NCBI GenBank assembly: GCA_902493615.1 | Contig: CABUQK010000045.1 | Coordinates: 1 to 15,027 of the forward strand | Reading direction: 5' to 3' | From: an uncultured Collinsella sp. | GTDB taxonomy: Bacteria; Actinomycetota; Coriobacteriia; Coriobacteriales; Coriobacteriaceae | Length of the DNA stretch: 15,027 nt | Part shown: one piece after another, positions 1-6,770 of the stretch | Position numbering within the stretch: position 1 is the first letter of the stretch | How the letters are laid out: every line of letters begins with the position of its first letter | Translations under genes and position numbers: made by a program | Notes under the pieces: generated by a model | What the model was told of the DNA's origin: nothing | What the model saw: the letters and a program-made list of their open reading frames with translations, nothing else | Databases searched by the model: none

Positions 1-1
1 A

Positions 2-1036
2 TATGCGGCGGATGGGGGAGCTGTCCTGGAATTTGGCCTGCGCCGCGCCCAGGGCCCCGATGGCGGCTTGGCCGTCGCGCGCGCGAGCTACGTTGCCGGC
101 TGTTCCTCTACGTCCAATGTGCTCGCCGGTCGCCGCTACGGTATTCCCGTCTTTGGCACGCATGCGCACAGCTGGGTGATGAGCTTCGACTCCGAGCTCG
201 AGGCCTTCCGTGCCTTTGCCAAGTCGAGCCCCAAGAACTGCACGCTGCTCATCGACACCTACGATGTGCGTGAGGGCTGCGAGCATGCCATTACGGTTGC
301 CAAGGAGATGGAGGCGGCGGGTGAGCGCCTGTCGGCCATTCGCATTGACTCGGGTGACCTCGCCAAGCTGTCCAAGTATGTTCGTGGCCGTTTTGATGCC
401 GAGGGCCTGCCCTATGTGGGGATCTCGGTTTCCAACGATTTGGACGAGTACACGATTCAGTCGCTGCTCGACCAGGGTGCGCCCATCGATAGCTTTGGCG
501 TGGGCACCAAGCTCGCGACCTGCTATGACCAGCCTGCGCTGGGTGGCGTGTACAAGCTTTCCGCCCGCCGTGCGAGCGAGACGGACCCGTGGACGCCGGT
601 GGTCAAGCTCTCCGAGCAGCCCTACAAGCGCACGATCCCGGGCGTGCAGCGCGTGCGCCGCTATTACGACGGCTTTGGCGGCCCGATCTGCGACATGATC
701 TATGACGAGGATCATCTGGCGGGGGAGGGCGCCGCGCGTGGCAATACCCTCGTGGCCGTGAACGATGCTGCCTTGGTGACCGACGTTTCCGAGCTTGAGT
801 ATCGCGAGCTGCTGGTGCCGATCGTGCGCGATGGCAGCGCTGTTGCCCCGCGCGAGAGCATTGAGGACGCACGCGAGCGTTGCACCTGGGCACTGGACCA
901 TCTTGATCCGGTCTACAAGCGCTTCCTGTACCCGCAGACCTATGTGGTGGGCATGGAGCAGGGCCTGGCACAGGTGCGCGACGAGCTCGTGCGCAAGAAC
1001 ATGGCCGCGGCTTCTGCCTTCCCCTGGGCTCACTAA
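2..1036 (+). CDS. pncB: Nicotinate phosphoribosyltransferase, 3' part (5' end outside the window)
   Basis: Cytoplasmic enzyme of the Preiss-Handler NAD salvage route: it joins nicotinate to PRPP with ATP to form nicotinate mononucleotide. The frame is open from the first bases (reading ...EFGLRRAQGPDGG...), so the gene starts upstream and 344 residues are visible. The GCSSTSNVLAGRRYGIPVFG stretch is followed by GTHAHSW at fragment residues 52-58, where the family's phosphorylatable histidine lies. Further on are DTYDV, IRIDSGDLA and the phosphate-binding GVGTKLATC...LGGVYKL. The C-terminal part is complete and ends in TAA. Full-length relatives are about 430-490 residues, so roughly a quarter is missing. 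The next gene, proB, follows after 80 bases on the same strand with no obvious terminator, so co-transcription is possible. The family call is firm. Confidence 0.93.
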   Translation, partial: YAADGGAVLEFGLRRAQGPDGGLAVARASYVAGCSSTSNVLAGRRYGIPVFGTHAHSWVMSFDSELEAFRAFAKSSPKNCTLLIDTYDVREGCEHAITVAKEMEAAGERLSAIRIDSGDLAKLSKYVRGRFDAEGLPYVGISVSNDLDEYTIQSLLDQGAPIDSFGVGTKLATCYDQPALGGVYKLSARRASETDPWTPVVKLSEQPYKRTIPGVQRVRRYYDGFGGPICDMIYDEDHLAGEGAARGNTLVAVNDAALVTDVSELEYRELLVPIVRDGSAVAPRESIEDARERCTWALDHLDPVYKRFLYPQTYVVGMEQGLAQVRDELVRKNMAAASAFPWAH

Positions 1037-1116
1037 TGAACTTGGGCGGTAGGGGCGAATTGCGTTCCCTCGGCCGCCAGCACGCCGGTTCGCTGAACAG
1101 TTGATTGGTCTGACGT

Positions 1117-2244
1117 ATGACGACTTCTTATAAAACGATGGTGGTAAAGATCGGTTCGTCCACGGTGGTGTGTGCCGATGGCAAGGTCAACCGCGCCTTT
1201 ATCGGCGGGCTTGCCGATCAGGCCGCAGCGCTGCGCAAGCTCGGCTGGCGTCTGGTCGTGGTGAGCTCGGGCGCTATCGCCTGTGGCTATCCCGTGCTGG
1301 GCTTCGAGCGCAAGCCGGTCGGTGACCTGCCGAGCCTGCAGGCCTGCGCCTCGGCCGGTCAGTGCATCATCTCGTCGGCCTACGACGAGGAGTTCCATGC
1401 GCGCGACCTGCTCACCTCGCTCGTGCTGCTCACGCGCCACGACACGGCCCGCCGCACGTCCTACCTGCATGCGCGCGACGCCCTGCTGCGCCTGGTGGAG
1501 CTTGACGTGGTGCCGGTCGTCAACGAGAACGATACCGTTACCGTCGATGAGATCAAGTTTGGCGACAACGACACGCTGGCGGCGCTTGTAAGCTGCCTGG
1601 TTTCTGCCGATCTGTGCGTGACGCTCTCGGACATCGATGGCCTCTATACCGCCAATCCGCATGAGGACCCCACGGCCGAGTTTGTTCCGGTCGTGCATAA
1701 GATTGATGCCAAGATCATCGCCTCGGCGGGCGATTCTTCTACATCAGTGGGCACGGGCGGCATGATTACCAAGATCCGCGCGAGTCGCATTCTGATGACG
1801 GCGGGCATTCAGAGCGTGATTTGCTCGGGTGAGGAGCCCGATGCGCTCGTGCGCCTTGCCCGCGGCGAGAGCGTGGGTACGCTGTTCGATCCGCCGGCGG
1901 AGCGCCTAGACATTGCGCCTCGCAAGCTGTGGATCGCACTGGGCGACAAGGCGCATGGCTCGGTGACGGTCGATGACGGCGCTGCAAAGGCGCTGGTCAG
2001 CCGTGGTTCTTCCCTGCTTGCGGTGGGTATTCGCGAGGTCGATGGCGCGTTTGTCGAGGGCGATGTGCTCGACGTGTGCGACCCGAGCGGCATGGTTGTC
2101 GCCCGCGGTATCGCCGAAGCCGATTCGGACGTGCTGGAGCTTGCAGCAGGACGCCGCCAGGACCAGATCGCCAGCAACCGCCTGCTGGCAGACCTGGCCG
2201 AGAAGCCGGCGATCCATCGAGACAACTTGATTGTATTTGCATAA
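1117..2244 (+). CDS. proB: Glutamate 5-kinase (first step of proline synthesis)
   Basis: Phosphorylates L-glutamate with ATP to gamma-glutamyl phosphate, which ProA then reduces; cytoplasmic. The 375-residue protein has an amino-acid-kinase domain: KIGSS at 11-15, VVSSGAIACG at 48-57, NEND at 136-139, FGDND at 148-152, SDIDGLYTANP at 171-181 and GTGGM at 202-206. A C-terminal PUA domain covers about 275-365, as in the E. coli enzyme of 367 residues. In known ProB proteins the kinase domain carries the proline feedback site. The ATG start at 1117 lies directly before the conserved N-terminal strand. Only a weak ribosome-binding site (GGT-rich, about 1105-1110) is visible, so translation may be modest or coupled to the gene upstream. 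Unlike the usual proBA operon, proA is separated from it by an opposite-strand gene. Confidence 0.95.
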   Translation: MTTSYKTMVVKIGSSTVVCADGKVNRAFIGGLADQAAALRKLGWRLVVVSSGAIACGYPVLGFERKPVGDLPSLQACASAGQCIISSAYDEEFHARDLLTSLVLLTRHDTARRTSYLHARDALLRLVELDVVPVVNENDTVTVDEIKFGDNDTLAALVSCLVSADLCVTLSDIDGLYTANPHEDPTAEFVPVVHKIDAKIIASAGDSSTSVGTGGMITKIRASRILMTAGIQSVICSGEEPDALVRLARGESVGTLFDPPAERLDIAPRKLWIALGDKAHGSVTVDDGAAKALVSRGSSLLAVGIREVDGAFVEGDVLDVCDPSGMVVARGIAEADSDVLELAAGRRQDQIASNRLLADLAEKPAIHRDNLIVFA

Positions 2245-2251
2245 AGAAAGA

Positions 2252-2293
2252 CAGCGCTGCGGCTCGTTTTGCCAGCAGCGCTGCCTCGCTTTT
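2252..2293 (+). terminator. Candidate terminator hairpin after proB, with an internal near-repeat
   Basis: CAGCGCTGC (2252-2260) pairs with GCAGCGCTG (2275-2283), a 9-bp stem with a 14-base loop. Four T's follow at 2290-2293, seven bases past the stem. The T tract is short and displaced, so this is a weak intrinsic terminator at best. The same stretch is also a tandem near-duplication: 2252-2273 and 2276-2296 differ by a few bases. Confidence 0.35.
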
Positions 2294-2345
2294 GCCGGCA
2301 CTTGGGGACGTTCCCTTTGTGCCGGCAGGTGGGGACACTCCTTTG
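2293..2345. repeat. Intergenic hairpin plus imperfect direct repeat between convergent proB and the peptidase
   Basis: TGCCGGCAC (2293-2301) and GTGCCGGCA (2319-2327) form a perfect 9-bp stem. An inner GGGA/TCCC helix (2305-2308 with 2312-2315) gives a long hairpin. Superimposed on it, 2303-2319 (TGGGGACGTTCCCTTTG) is repeated imperfectly at 2330-2345 (TGGGGACACTCCTTTG), ending at the stop codon of the minus-strand gene. The hairpin could act as a bidirectional terminator between convergent genes, but there is no good T tract. The GGGGAC...CCTTTG core recurs in the element at 5889-5929, suggesting a dispersed repeat family. Confidence 0.5.
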
Positions 2346-3764
2346 CTAGAAGATTCGGCGCAGGTCTCCGCGGTTGAGGGCTTCGTCGAAGAGGTGCTTG
2401 AATACCACACTGCCGTGCAGGCCGTCGTGCTCGAACTCGTTGGTCACCCAGGCGTGCGAGTTGCCCACGCGGCTGAGCGTGTCGAGCTGCATACCCGAAT
2501 CGACGTACATGTCGTCGAAATACACCGCGGCCTGGAGTGGCACCTCGTTGCATGCCAAACGCTGCGGGTCGTAGATCTTGTCCCAGCTTGTGTCTTCCAT
2601 CAGCAGGTCCATCGCGGGCTTGAAGGGGTTAAGTTCGGGCATCTGCTCGAACATCCACGGGAACATGGCCTCGCCGGTAAACATGAGCGGGCGCGCGAGC
2701 GTGTCGAACTCGGCGCGGTGTGCCTTTTCCTTTGCCGCGGCCCAGCGAATGGGCATGGTGTTGCCATCGGCGTAGATGAACTCTTGCAGCGTCCAGTACA
2801 GCGGATTCGTGCGCGTGTTGGTGCGCTCGAAGGCGCGCATCAAAAAGCTGTCGGATATCGAGGAGCCGCAGCTCAGCGTGCCGTCGCCGTCAACAAACGC
2901 GTGATCGATAGTCCAGTGCATGCGTTCAAAGCTCGGCTTCATGCCAAAGTCGCTGCCCATGAGCTGAAGGCGCTCGACCGTCATCGGCGAGCCGTCGGGT
3001 AGCACGGGCTTTTGCTCTTCGATAACATCGGCCAGGGCTGCCACACGCTCTACGTCGGCGGGGTAGCGGTCATAATACTGCTGAGTCTTGGCTGCCATGC
3101 GCGGGAAGGTGTGCGCGTAGACCTCGCTGGCGCTCGCCGGCACGTGCGGAATGCCGCCGCAGGTAAAGCTTGCCGCCACGCCTTCGGGGAAGAGCGACAG
3201 ATAGCTCAGGGTCAAAAAACCGCCGTAGCTTTGGCCGAGCGTGACCCACGGCTTGCCGCCAAAGCCCACGAGGCGTAGGTACTCAAAATCGCGCACGATG
3301 GAGCTGGCGAGGTGGCGCTTGAGGAAGTCCGCCTGCGAGCGTGCGGCATCGGAGCCGGCCGCTGCCGCGCGCTCGCCCAGAGCCGCGATCGTGCGCCCGT
3401 CCACACAGCTGCTGCGCCCGGTGCCGCGCTGGTCGGGCAGGACGACGCGGAAGTGTTTGACGGCTTCCTCAATCCAGCCGTCGCTCGTGGGTGAGAGCGG
3501 ACGCGGGCTCTCGCCACCAGGGCCGCCCTGCAAAAACAGGAGCAGCGGCAGATCGTCGTTGATGCGGTCGGGCGCGCAAACCACGCGGTAGAAGAGCTTG
3601 ATGCTCTCGGGCGCGCCGGCGATGGGTGCCGGCATAGCGCCGCGGCGCATGGTGCTGCCGACGGCCAGGAGCATCGGCTCCAGGCCGCGCCAGTCAAGGG
3701 GGACGTCGATGCTGTGGTCCTCGACATAAAGGCCGGGGACGTTGTACGAAGTGATGAGGGCCAT
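2346..3764 (-). CDS. Prolyl aminopeptidase-like alpha/beta hydrolase (family S33)
   Basis: Predicted cytoplasmic serine peptidase that removes N-terminal residues, typically proline, from peptides. The 472-residue protein has FLQGGPGG at 77-84 (the oxyanion region, with Gln replacing the His of the usual HGGPG). It also has DQRGTGRSS at 111-119, a proline-iminopeptidase signature, and the nucleophile elbow GQSYGG with Ser179. Acid/base candidates near the C-terminus are Asp417/418/422 and His446/450. It is longer than the classical enzymes of about 310-430 residues, and there is no signal peptide. The frame stays open upstream, but the ATG at 3764 is preferred because GGAAG lies 7 bases before it and alpha/beta-hydrolase-like sequence begins here. 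It is convergent with proB and divergent from proA. A weak -10-like TAGAAT sits at 3808-3803. The hydrolase fold is firm; proline specificity is inferred. Confidence 0.85.
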   Translation of the reverse strand: MALITSYNVPGLYVEDHSIDVPLDWRGLEPMLLAVGSTMRRGAMPAPIAGAPESIKLFYRVVCAPDRINDDLPLLLFLQGGPGGESPRPLSPTSDGWIEEAVKHFRVVLPDQRGTGRSSCVDGRTIAALGERAAAAGSDAARSQADFLKRHLASSIVRDFEYLRLVGFGGKPWVTLGQSYGGFLTLSYLSLFPEGVAASFTCGGIPHVPASASEVYAHTFPRMAAKTQQYYDRYPADVERVAALADVIEEQKPVLPDGSPMTVERLQLMGSDFGMKPSFERMHWTIDHAFVDGDGTLSCGSSISDSFLMRAFERTNTRTNPLYWTLQEFIYADGNTMPIRWAAAKEKAHRAEFDTLARPLMFTGEAMFPWMFEQMPELNPFKPAMDLLMEDTSWDKIYDPQRLACNEVPLQAAVYFDDMYVDSGMQLDTLSRVGNSHAWVTNEFEHDGLHGSVVFKHLFDEALNRGDLRRIF

Positions 3765-3877
3765 GTGAGTCTTCCGTTCGTTGCGGTGTTTCGGGTTGAC
3801 CAATTCTACCGCCGCGGGCGAGGCCATGCGCAAATCGGCTACCATGGTTGGCAAACAACTAAGAGAAAGGGCCGTCC

Positions 3878-5164
3878 ATGTCGGTCGATATAGCCACGTA
3901 TGTCCACGATCTTGCCGTTGCCGCCAAGGCAGCGTCAGCCTCGCTTGCCACGGCGAGCGATGAGCAGCGCCAGGAGGCCGTGCGCGCCATGGCCGCAGCA
4001 CTGCGCAACGGTGTCGACTCCATCGTCGCCGCCAACGAGCTCGATATGTCCGCCGCGCGCGATGCGGGCACCTCGGCCGGACTGCTCGATCGCCTGCTGT
4101 TGACGCCCGAGCGCGTCGAGGGCATGGCCGCCGGCCTGGAAAAGCTCGCCGAGCTGCCCGATCCTGTCGGCCGCGTGCTCGACCACCGCGTGCTTGCAAG
4201 CGGCGTGGACCTGACCCGTGTGAGTGTGCCGTTGGGCCTGGTCGCTATGGTCTACGAGGCGCGCCCCAACGTGACGGCCGACGCCGCAGGCATCTGCATC
4301 CGTACCGGCAACGCCTGCATTCTGCGCGGCGGTTCGCTTGCCTATCACTCGTGCGCCATGATTTCCGAGTTGCTGGCCGATGCGCTCGAGGCCAAGGGTT
4401 TCCCGCGCGAGGCTATCTCGATGATCGAGTCCACCGACCGCGAGGCCACCGGCGAGCTTATGAAGCTCCGCGGCATCGTCGACGTGCTTATTCCGCGTGG
4501 CGGTGCGGGCCTGATTCAGCGCTGCGTGCGCGAGTCGCTTGTGCCGGCGATCGAGACGGGCACGGGCAACTGCCACATCTACGTGCATGAATCCGCCGAC
4601 TTTGATAAGGCGCTCAACATTATCGTTAATGCCAAGACCCAGCGCGTAGGCGTGTGCAATGCTGCCGAGTCGCTGCTGGTCGACCATGCTGTGGTCAATG
4701 CGTTTTTGCCTGTGGTCGTTGCCGTGCTGCACGACCACGGCGTGCTCATTCACGGCGACGAGGCCACGTGCGCCGCGTGCGCCGACGCCGGCTTTGTGGA
4801 GGGCGATGACTACGTCGCCGCGACTGAGGAGGACTGGGGTCGCGAGTACCTGGCGCTCGAGATGAGCGTGAAGGTCGTGGCAAACGAGGACGAGGCCATC
4901 GCACACATCAACCGCTACGGCACGATGCACTCCGAGGCCATCGTTGCCGAGGACACGGATGCTTGCGAGCGCTTCCTGGATGCGGTCGATGCCTCGGCCG
5001 TGTACTCCAACGCCAGCACTCGCTTCACTGACGGCGGCGAGTTTGGCCTGGGCGCCGAGATCGGCATCTCGACCCAAAAACTCCACGCCCGTGGCCCCTT
5101 TGCCGCCGAGGCCCTCACCACCTACAAATACAAGCTCCGAGGCACCGGCCAGGTCCGCCCCTAG
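3878..5164 (+). CDS. proA: Gamma-glutamyl phosphate reductase (second step of proline synthesis)
   Basis: NADPH-dependent reduction of gamma-glutamyl phosphate to glutamate-5-semialdehyde, which cyclises and is reduced by ProC to proline. The 428-residue protein (E. coli ProA has 417) shows VPLGLVAMVYEARPNVTADA at about 117-136. It also has GGSLAYHS at 151-158, the glycine-rich LIPRGGAGLI, ETGTGNCHIYVH, and the catalytic cysteine Cys260 in RVGVCNAAESLLV. The C-terminal FTDGGEFGLGAEIGISTQK motif is intact. The ATG at 3878 follows an AGAAAGG ribosome-binding site at about 3861-3867. It shares a 113-base divergent intergenic region with the peptidase gene, so it must have its own promoter, although I found no convincing -35/-10 pair. 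A strong terminator follows 14 bases after the stop. Confidence 0.96.
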   Translation: MSVDIATYVHDLAVAAKAASASLATASDEQRQEAVRAMAAALRNGVDSIVAANELDMSAARDAGTSAGLLDRLLLTPERVEGMAAGLEKLAELPDPVGRVLDHRVLASGVDLTRVSVPLGLVAMVYEARPNVTADAAGICIRTGNACILRGGSLAYHSCAMISELLADALEAKGFPREAISMIESTDREATGELMKLRGIVDVLIPRGGAGLIQRCVRESLVPAIETGTGNCHIYVHESADFDKALNIIVNAKTQRVGVCNAAESLLVDHAVVNAFLPVVVAVLHDHGVLIHGDEATCAACADAGFVEGDDYVAATEEDWGREYLALEMSVKVVANEDEAIAHINRYGTMHSEAIVAEDTDACERFLDAVDASAVYSNASTRFTDGGEFGLGAEIGISTQKLHARGPFAAEALTTYKYKLRGTGQVRP

Positions 5165-5178
5165 CGTCCGCGCAAACA

Positions 5179-5219
5179 AAAACCACCACAAAGGGGCCTT
5201 TCCCCTTTGTGGTGGTTTT
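5179..5219. terminator. Bidirectional terminator between convergent proA and the HD-domain gene
   Basis: A perfect 18-bp inverted repeat: AAAACCACCACAAAGGGG at 5179-5196 pairs with its complement at 5202-5219 around a 5-base loop. The A-rich and T-rich ends give a U tract on either strand. It lies 14 bases after the proA stop and 15 bases before the end of the minus-strand HD gene. It is nearly identical to the element at 5889-5929. Confidence 0.85.
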
Positions 5220-5234
5220 AAGTGGCGCGGGCGG

Positions 5235-5834
5235 TTAGGCCTGGAAGGTATCGTGGTCGGGGGCGAAGGACTGCATGGCTGCGATGGTGCGGTCGAAGAG
5301 CTCAGGAAGCTCCCAGCCCAGCATCTCGGCGCCCTGCGAAATCACGTCGCGCGAGCAGCCGGCGGCAAAGCGCTTGTCCTTGAACTTCTTCTTGAGCGAC
5401 TTGGTCTTAAAGTCCATAACGCTCTTGCTCGGGCGCATGATGACTGCAGCGCCGATCAGGCCGGTGAGCTCATCGCAGGCAAACAGGATCTTTTCCATCT
5501 GCAGCTCGGGTTTGGGCAGCGAGGTGTTGAAGTCCGACGTGTGCGTCTGGATGGCGCGAATGAGCTCGGGAGACGCACCTTCGCCCTCAAGAATCTCGGC
5601 AGCATAGATGGTGTGGTTCATGGGGTCGTCCTCATGCTCCTCCCAATCCAGGTCGTGCAGCAGACCGACGATGCCCCAAAACTCCTCGTTCTCTGGGTCG
5701 AACTCGCGCGCAAAGTAGCGCATGGTGCCCTCGACCGTCTCGCCGTGGGTGATGTGGAACGGATCTTTGTTGTGCTCGTTGAGCAGTTCGAACGCACGGT
5801 CGCGGGTGATTCCGGCGGTAAGCGGCTCTGCCAT
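5235..5834 (-). CDS. HD-domain metal-dependent hydrolase-like protein
   Basis: The 199-residue protein carries the HD-superfamily metal-ligand pattern: His27/His30 (FHITHGE), the His60-Asp61 doublet in GLLHDLDWE, His74 in NHTIYAAEIL, His98 in IQTHTS and Asp121 in ACDEL. HD proteins are usually phosphohydrolases or nucleases acting on nucleotides; the substrate here cannot be inferred. The C-terminal half has a Lys-rich segment (TKSLKKKFKDKRF, about 144-156). No signal peptide or membrane segment is visible. The ATG at 5834 is supported by AAGGAG seven bases upstream. Terminator-like repeats on both sides (5179-5219 and 5889-5929) suggest a single-gene transcript, with its promoter in the short gap at 5835-5888. 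Confidence 0.8.
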   Translation of the reverse strand: MAEPLTAGITRDRAFELLNEHNKDPFHITHGETVEGTMRYFAREFDPENEEFWGIVGLLHDLDWEEHEDDPMNHTIYAAEILEGEGASPELIRAIQTHTSDFNTSLPKPELQMEKILFACDELTGLIGAAVIMRPSKSVMDFKTKSLKKKFKDKRFAAGCSRDVISQGAEMLGWELPELFDRTIAAMQSFAPDHDTFQA

Positions 5835-5888
5835 AAGAGACTCCTTGTGCTCGTGGGTATCGATAAGAATGAATACTACTAGAACAAG

Positions 5889-5929
5889 AAAACCACCACA
5901 AAGGTGCCTGTCCCCTTTGTGGTGGTTTT
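5889..5929. terminator. Terminator-like inverted repeat between the carD-like gene and the HD gene
   Basis: AAAACCACCACAAAGG (5889-5904) pairs perfectly over 16 bp with 5914-5929 around a 9-base loop containing TGCCTGTCC, with A/T-rich ends on both sides. It follows the end of the minus-strand carD-like gene by 13 bases, so it should terminate that transcript. It is the second copy of the 5179-5219 element and differs almost only in the loop. Confidence 0.75.
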
Positions 5930-5942
5930 TGGCGCGGATGGG

Positions 5943-6428
5943 TTAGTTGAGGGCGGCTTGGGCTAGGCGAGCTTCGGCGGCCTCCTCGGTGACGCCAAGG
6001 GCCACGGCGAACTCCTCGATGGAGCGGCGTTTGGCCTCCTTGAGTACGCGCATGTAGTAGGAGCTGGGTTTTTTATCAGCTTCCTCGGCCTGGCGAATGC
6101 GGTGCATCATGGTTTTTGCCACGCGGACCGTCTCGGGCGCGCCCAGCTTGAGCTGCTGCTTAAAGTGCGTCTCCTCAAGCGAGCTGTTGCGCTCGGTAAA
6201 GGTGTCGCACTCCAGCTCGTCATAGTGGCTCAGCAGGTGCTCGGCATCTTGCTGCGAGATGGCGGCGTGCAAACGGTCGGCCTGCGCCACGGGGTACATG
6301 AGGATCGTCTGCGCATGTCCCTGCTTGGTCTCGAGCAGCAGCATGGGCTGCGGTGTGTCGTCCCTAAAACCGACGACGGTGCAGACTCCCTGGCCCGGAT
6401 GAATGACGTGTTGACCGATTGAGAACAT
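5943..6428 (-). CDS. CarD/CdnL-family transcriptional regulator
   Basis: A 161-residue protein. The N-terminal part (about 1-60, MFSIGQHVIHPGQGVCTVVG) matches the Tudor-like RNA-polymerase-interacting domain shared by CarD and the Mfd/TRCF RID. The C-terminal part (about 90-155) is helical and ends in the typical RSIEEFAVALGVTEEAAEARL segment of the DNA-binding domain. CarD proteins bind the RNAP beta subunit and promoter DNA and alter open-complex stability; in actinobacteria this often concerns rRNA promoters. The ATG at 6428 is preceded by a strong GGAGGT. Just upstream lies an inverted repeat (6443-6458) that could be an operator. It is divergent from argS across 342 bases. The family is clear; whether this is the main CarD or a paralogue is not decidable here. 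Confidence 0.85.
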   Translation of the reverse strand: MFSIGQHVIHPGQGVCTVVGFRDDTPQPMLLLETKQGHAQTILMYPVAQADRLHAAISQQDAEHLLSHYDELECDTFTERNSSLEETHFKQQLKLGAPETVRVAKTMMHRIRQAEEADKKPSSYYMRVLKEAKRRSIEEFAVALGVTEEAAEARLAQAALN

Positions 6429-6442
6429 GCTACCTCCAACTT

Positions 6443-6486
6443 ATACGAATTTACGTATGTCTAGAATAACACGCTGACGTGCGCAA
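6443..6486 (-). promoter_or_regulatory. Inverted repeat and weak promoter-like hexamers upstream of the carD-like gene
   Basis: ATACG-AATTTA-CGTAT (6443-6458) is an inverted repeat with 5-bp arms, six bases upstream of the ribosome-binding site. On the minus strand TTGCGC (6486-6481), 17 bases, TAGACA (6463-6458) could be a poor -35/-10 pair, placing the repeat around the transcription start. Operator function is inference. Confidence 0.3.
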
Positions 6487-6579
6487 ACCCTTACTTTATG
6501 CAGGAAAAGCACACAACTCTGATAGGTAAGAGTATTCGATAACAGACGCAGCTCATACACACCTTTATGCATTTTCAAC

Positions 6580-6598
6580 GCCTGCATAATCTGCAGGC
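6580..6598. other. Small hairpin in the carD-argS divergent region
   Basis: GCCTGCA (6580-6586) and TGCAGGC (6592-6598) form a perfect 7-bp stem with a 5-base loop. There is no T tract, so it is not a standard terminator. The perfect palindrome TGCATATGCA follows at 6645-6654. The rest of 6429-6770 shows no gene and no T-box conserved motif upstream of argS. Confidence 0.35.
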
Positions 6599-6674
6599 AG
6601 ACTGGCATCTTTGAGTGACTCCATACAAGCTGTAGTCATTTTTGTGCATATGCAATATCTATTAGCTTTACCCT

Positions 6675-6703
6675 GCGACAGTGCCCGTCGCTTGTGATAG
6701 AGT
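6675..6703 (+). promoter_or_regulatory. Candidate promoter for argS
   Basis: GCGACA (6675-6680), a 17-base spacer and TAGAGT (6698-6703), with an extended -10 TGA immediately upstream (6695-6697). Each hexamer matches the sigma-A consensus at four of six positions. A start near 6710 would give a leader of about 60 bases before argS. Confidence 0.45.
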
Positions 6704-6770
6704 GCTACAAACTCTGGCTTTTGCCCTACGAGTGACCAAGAGCTCGGGGGCTTTAACACAAGGAGGATCT

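Noticed and set aside
3935..5191. A 418-codon open frame opposite proA
   Set aside because: Shadow of proA; no ribosome-binding site or motifs, and proA is complete on the other strand.
6429..6770. T-box riboswitch upstream of argS
   Set aside because: The conserved T-box sequence (AGGGTGGNACCGCG-like) and a terminator/antiterminator pair are absent.
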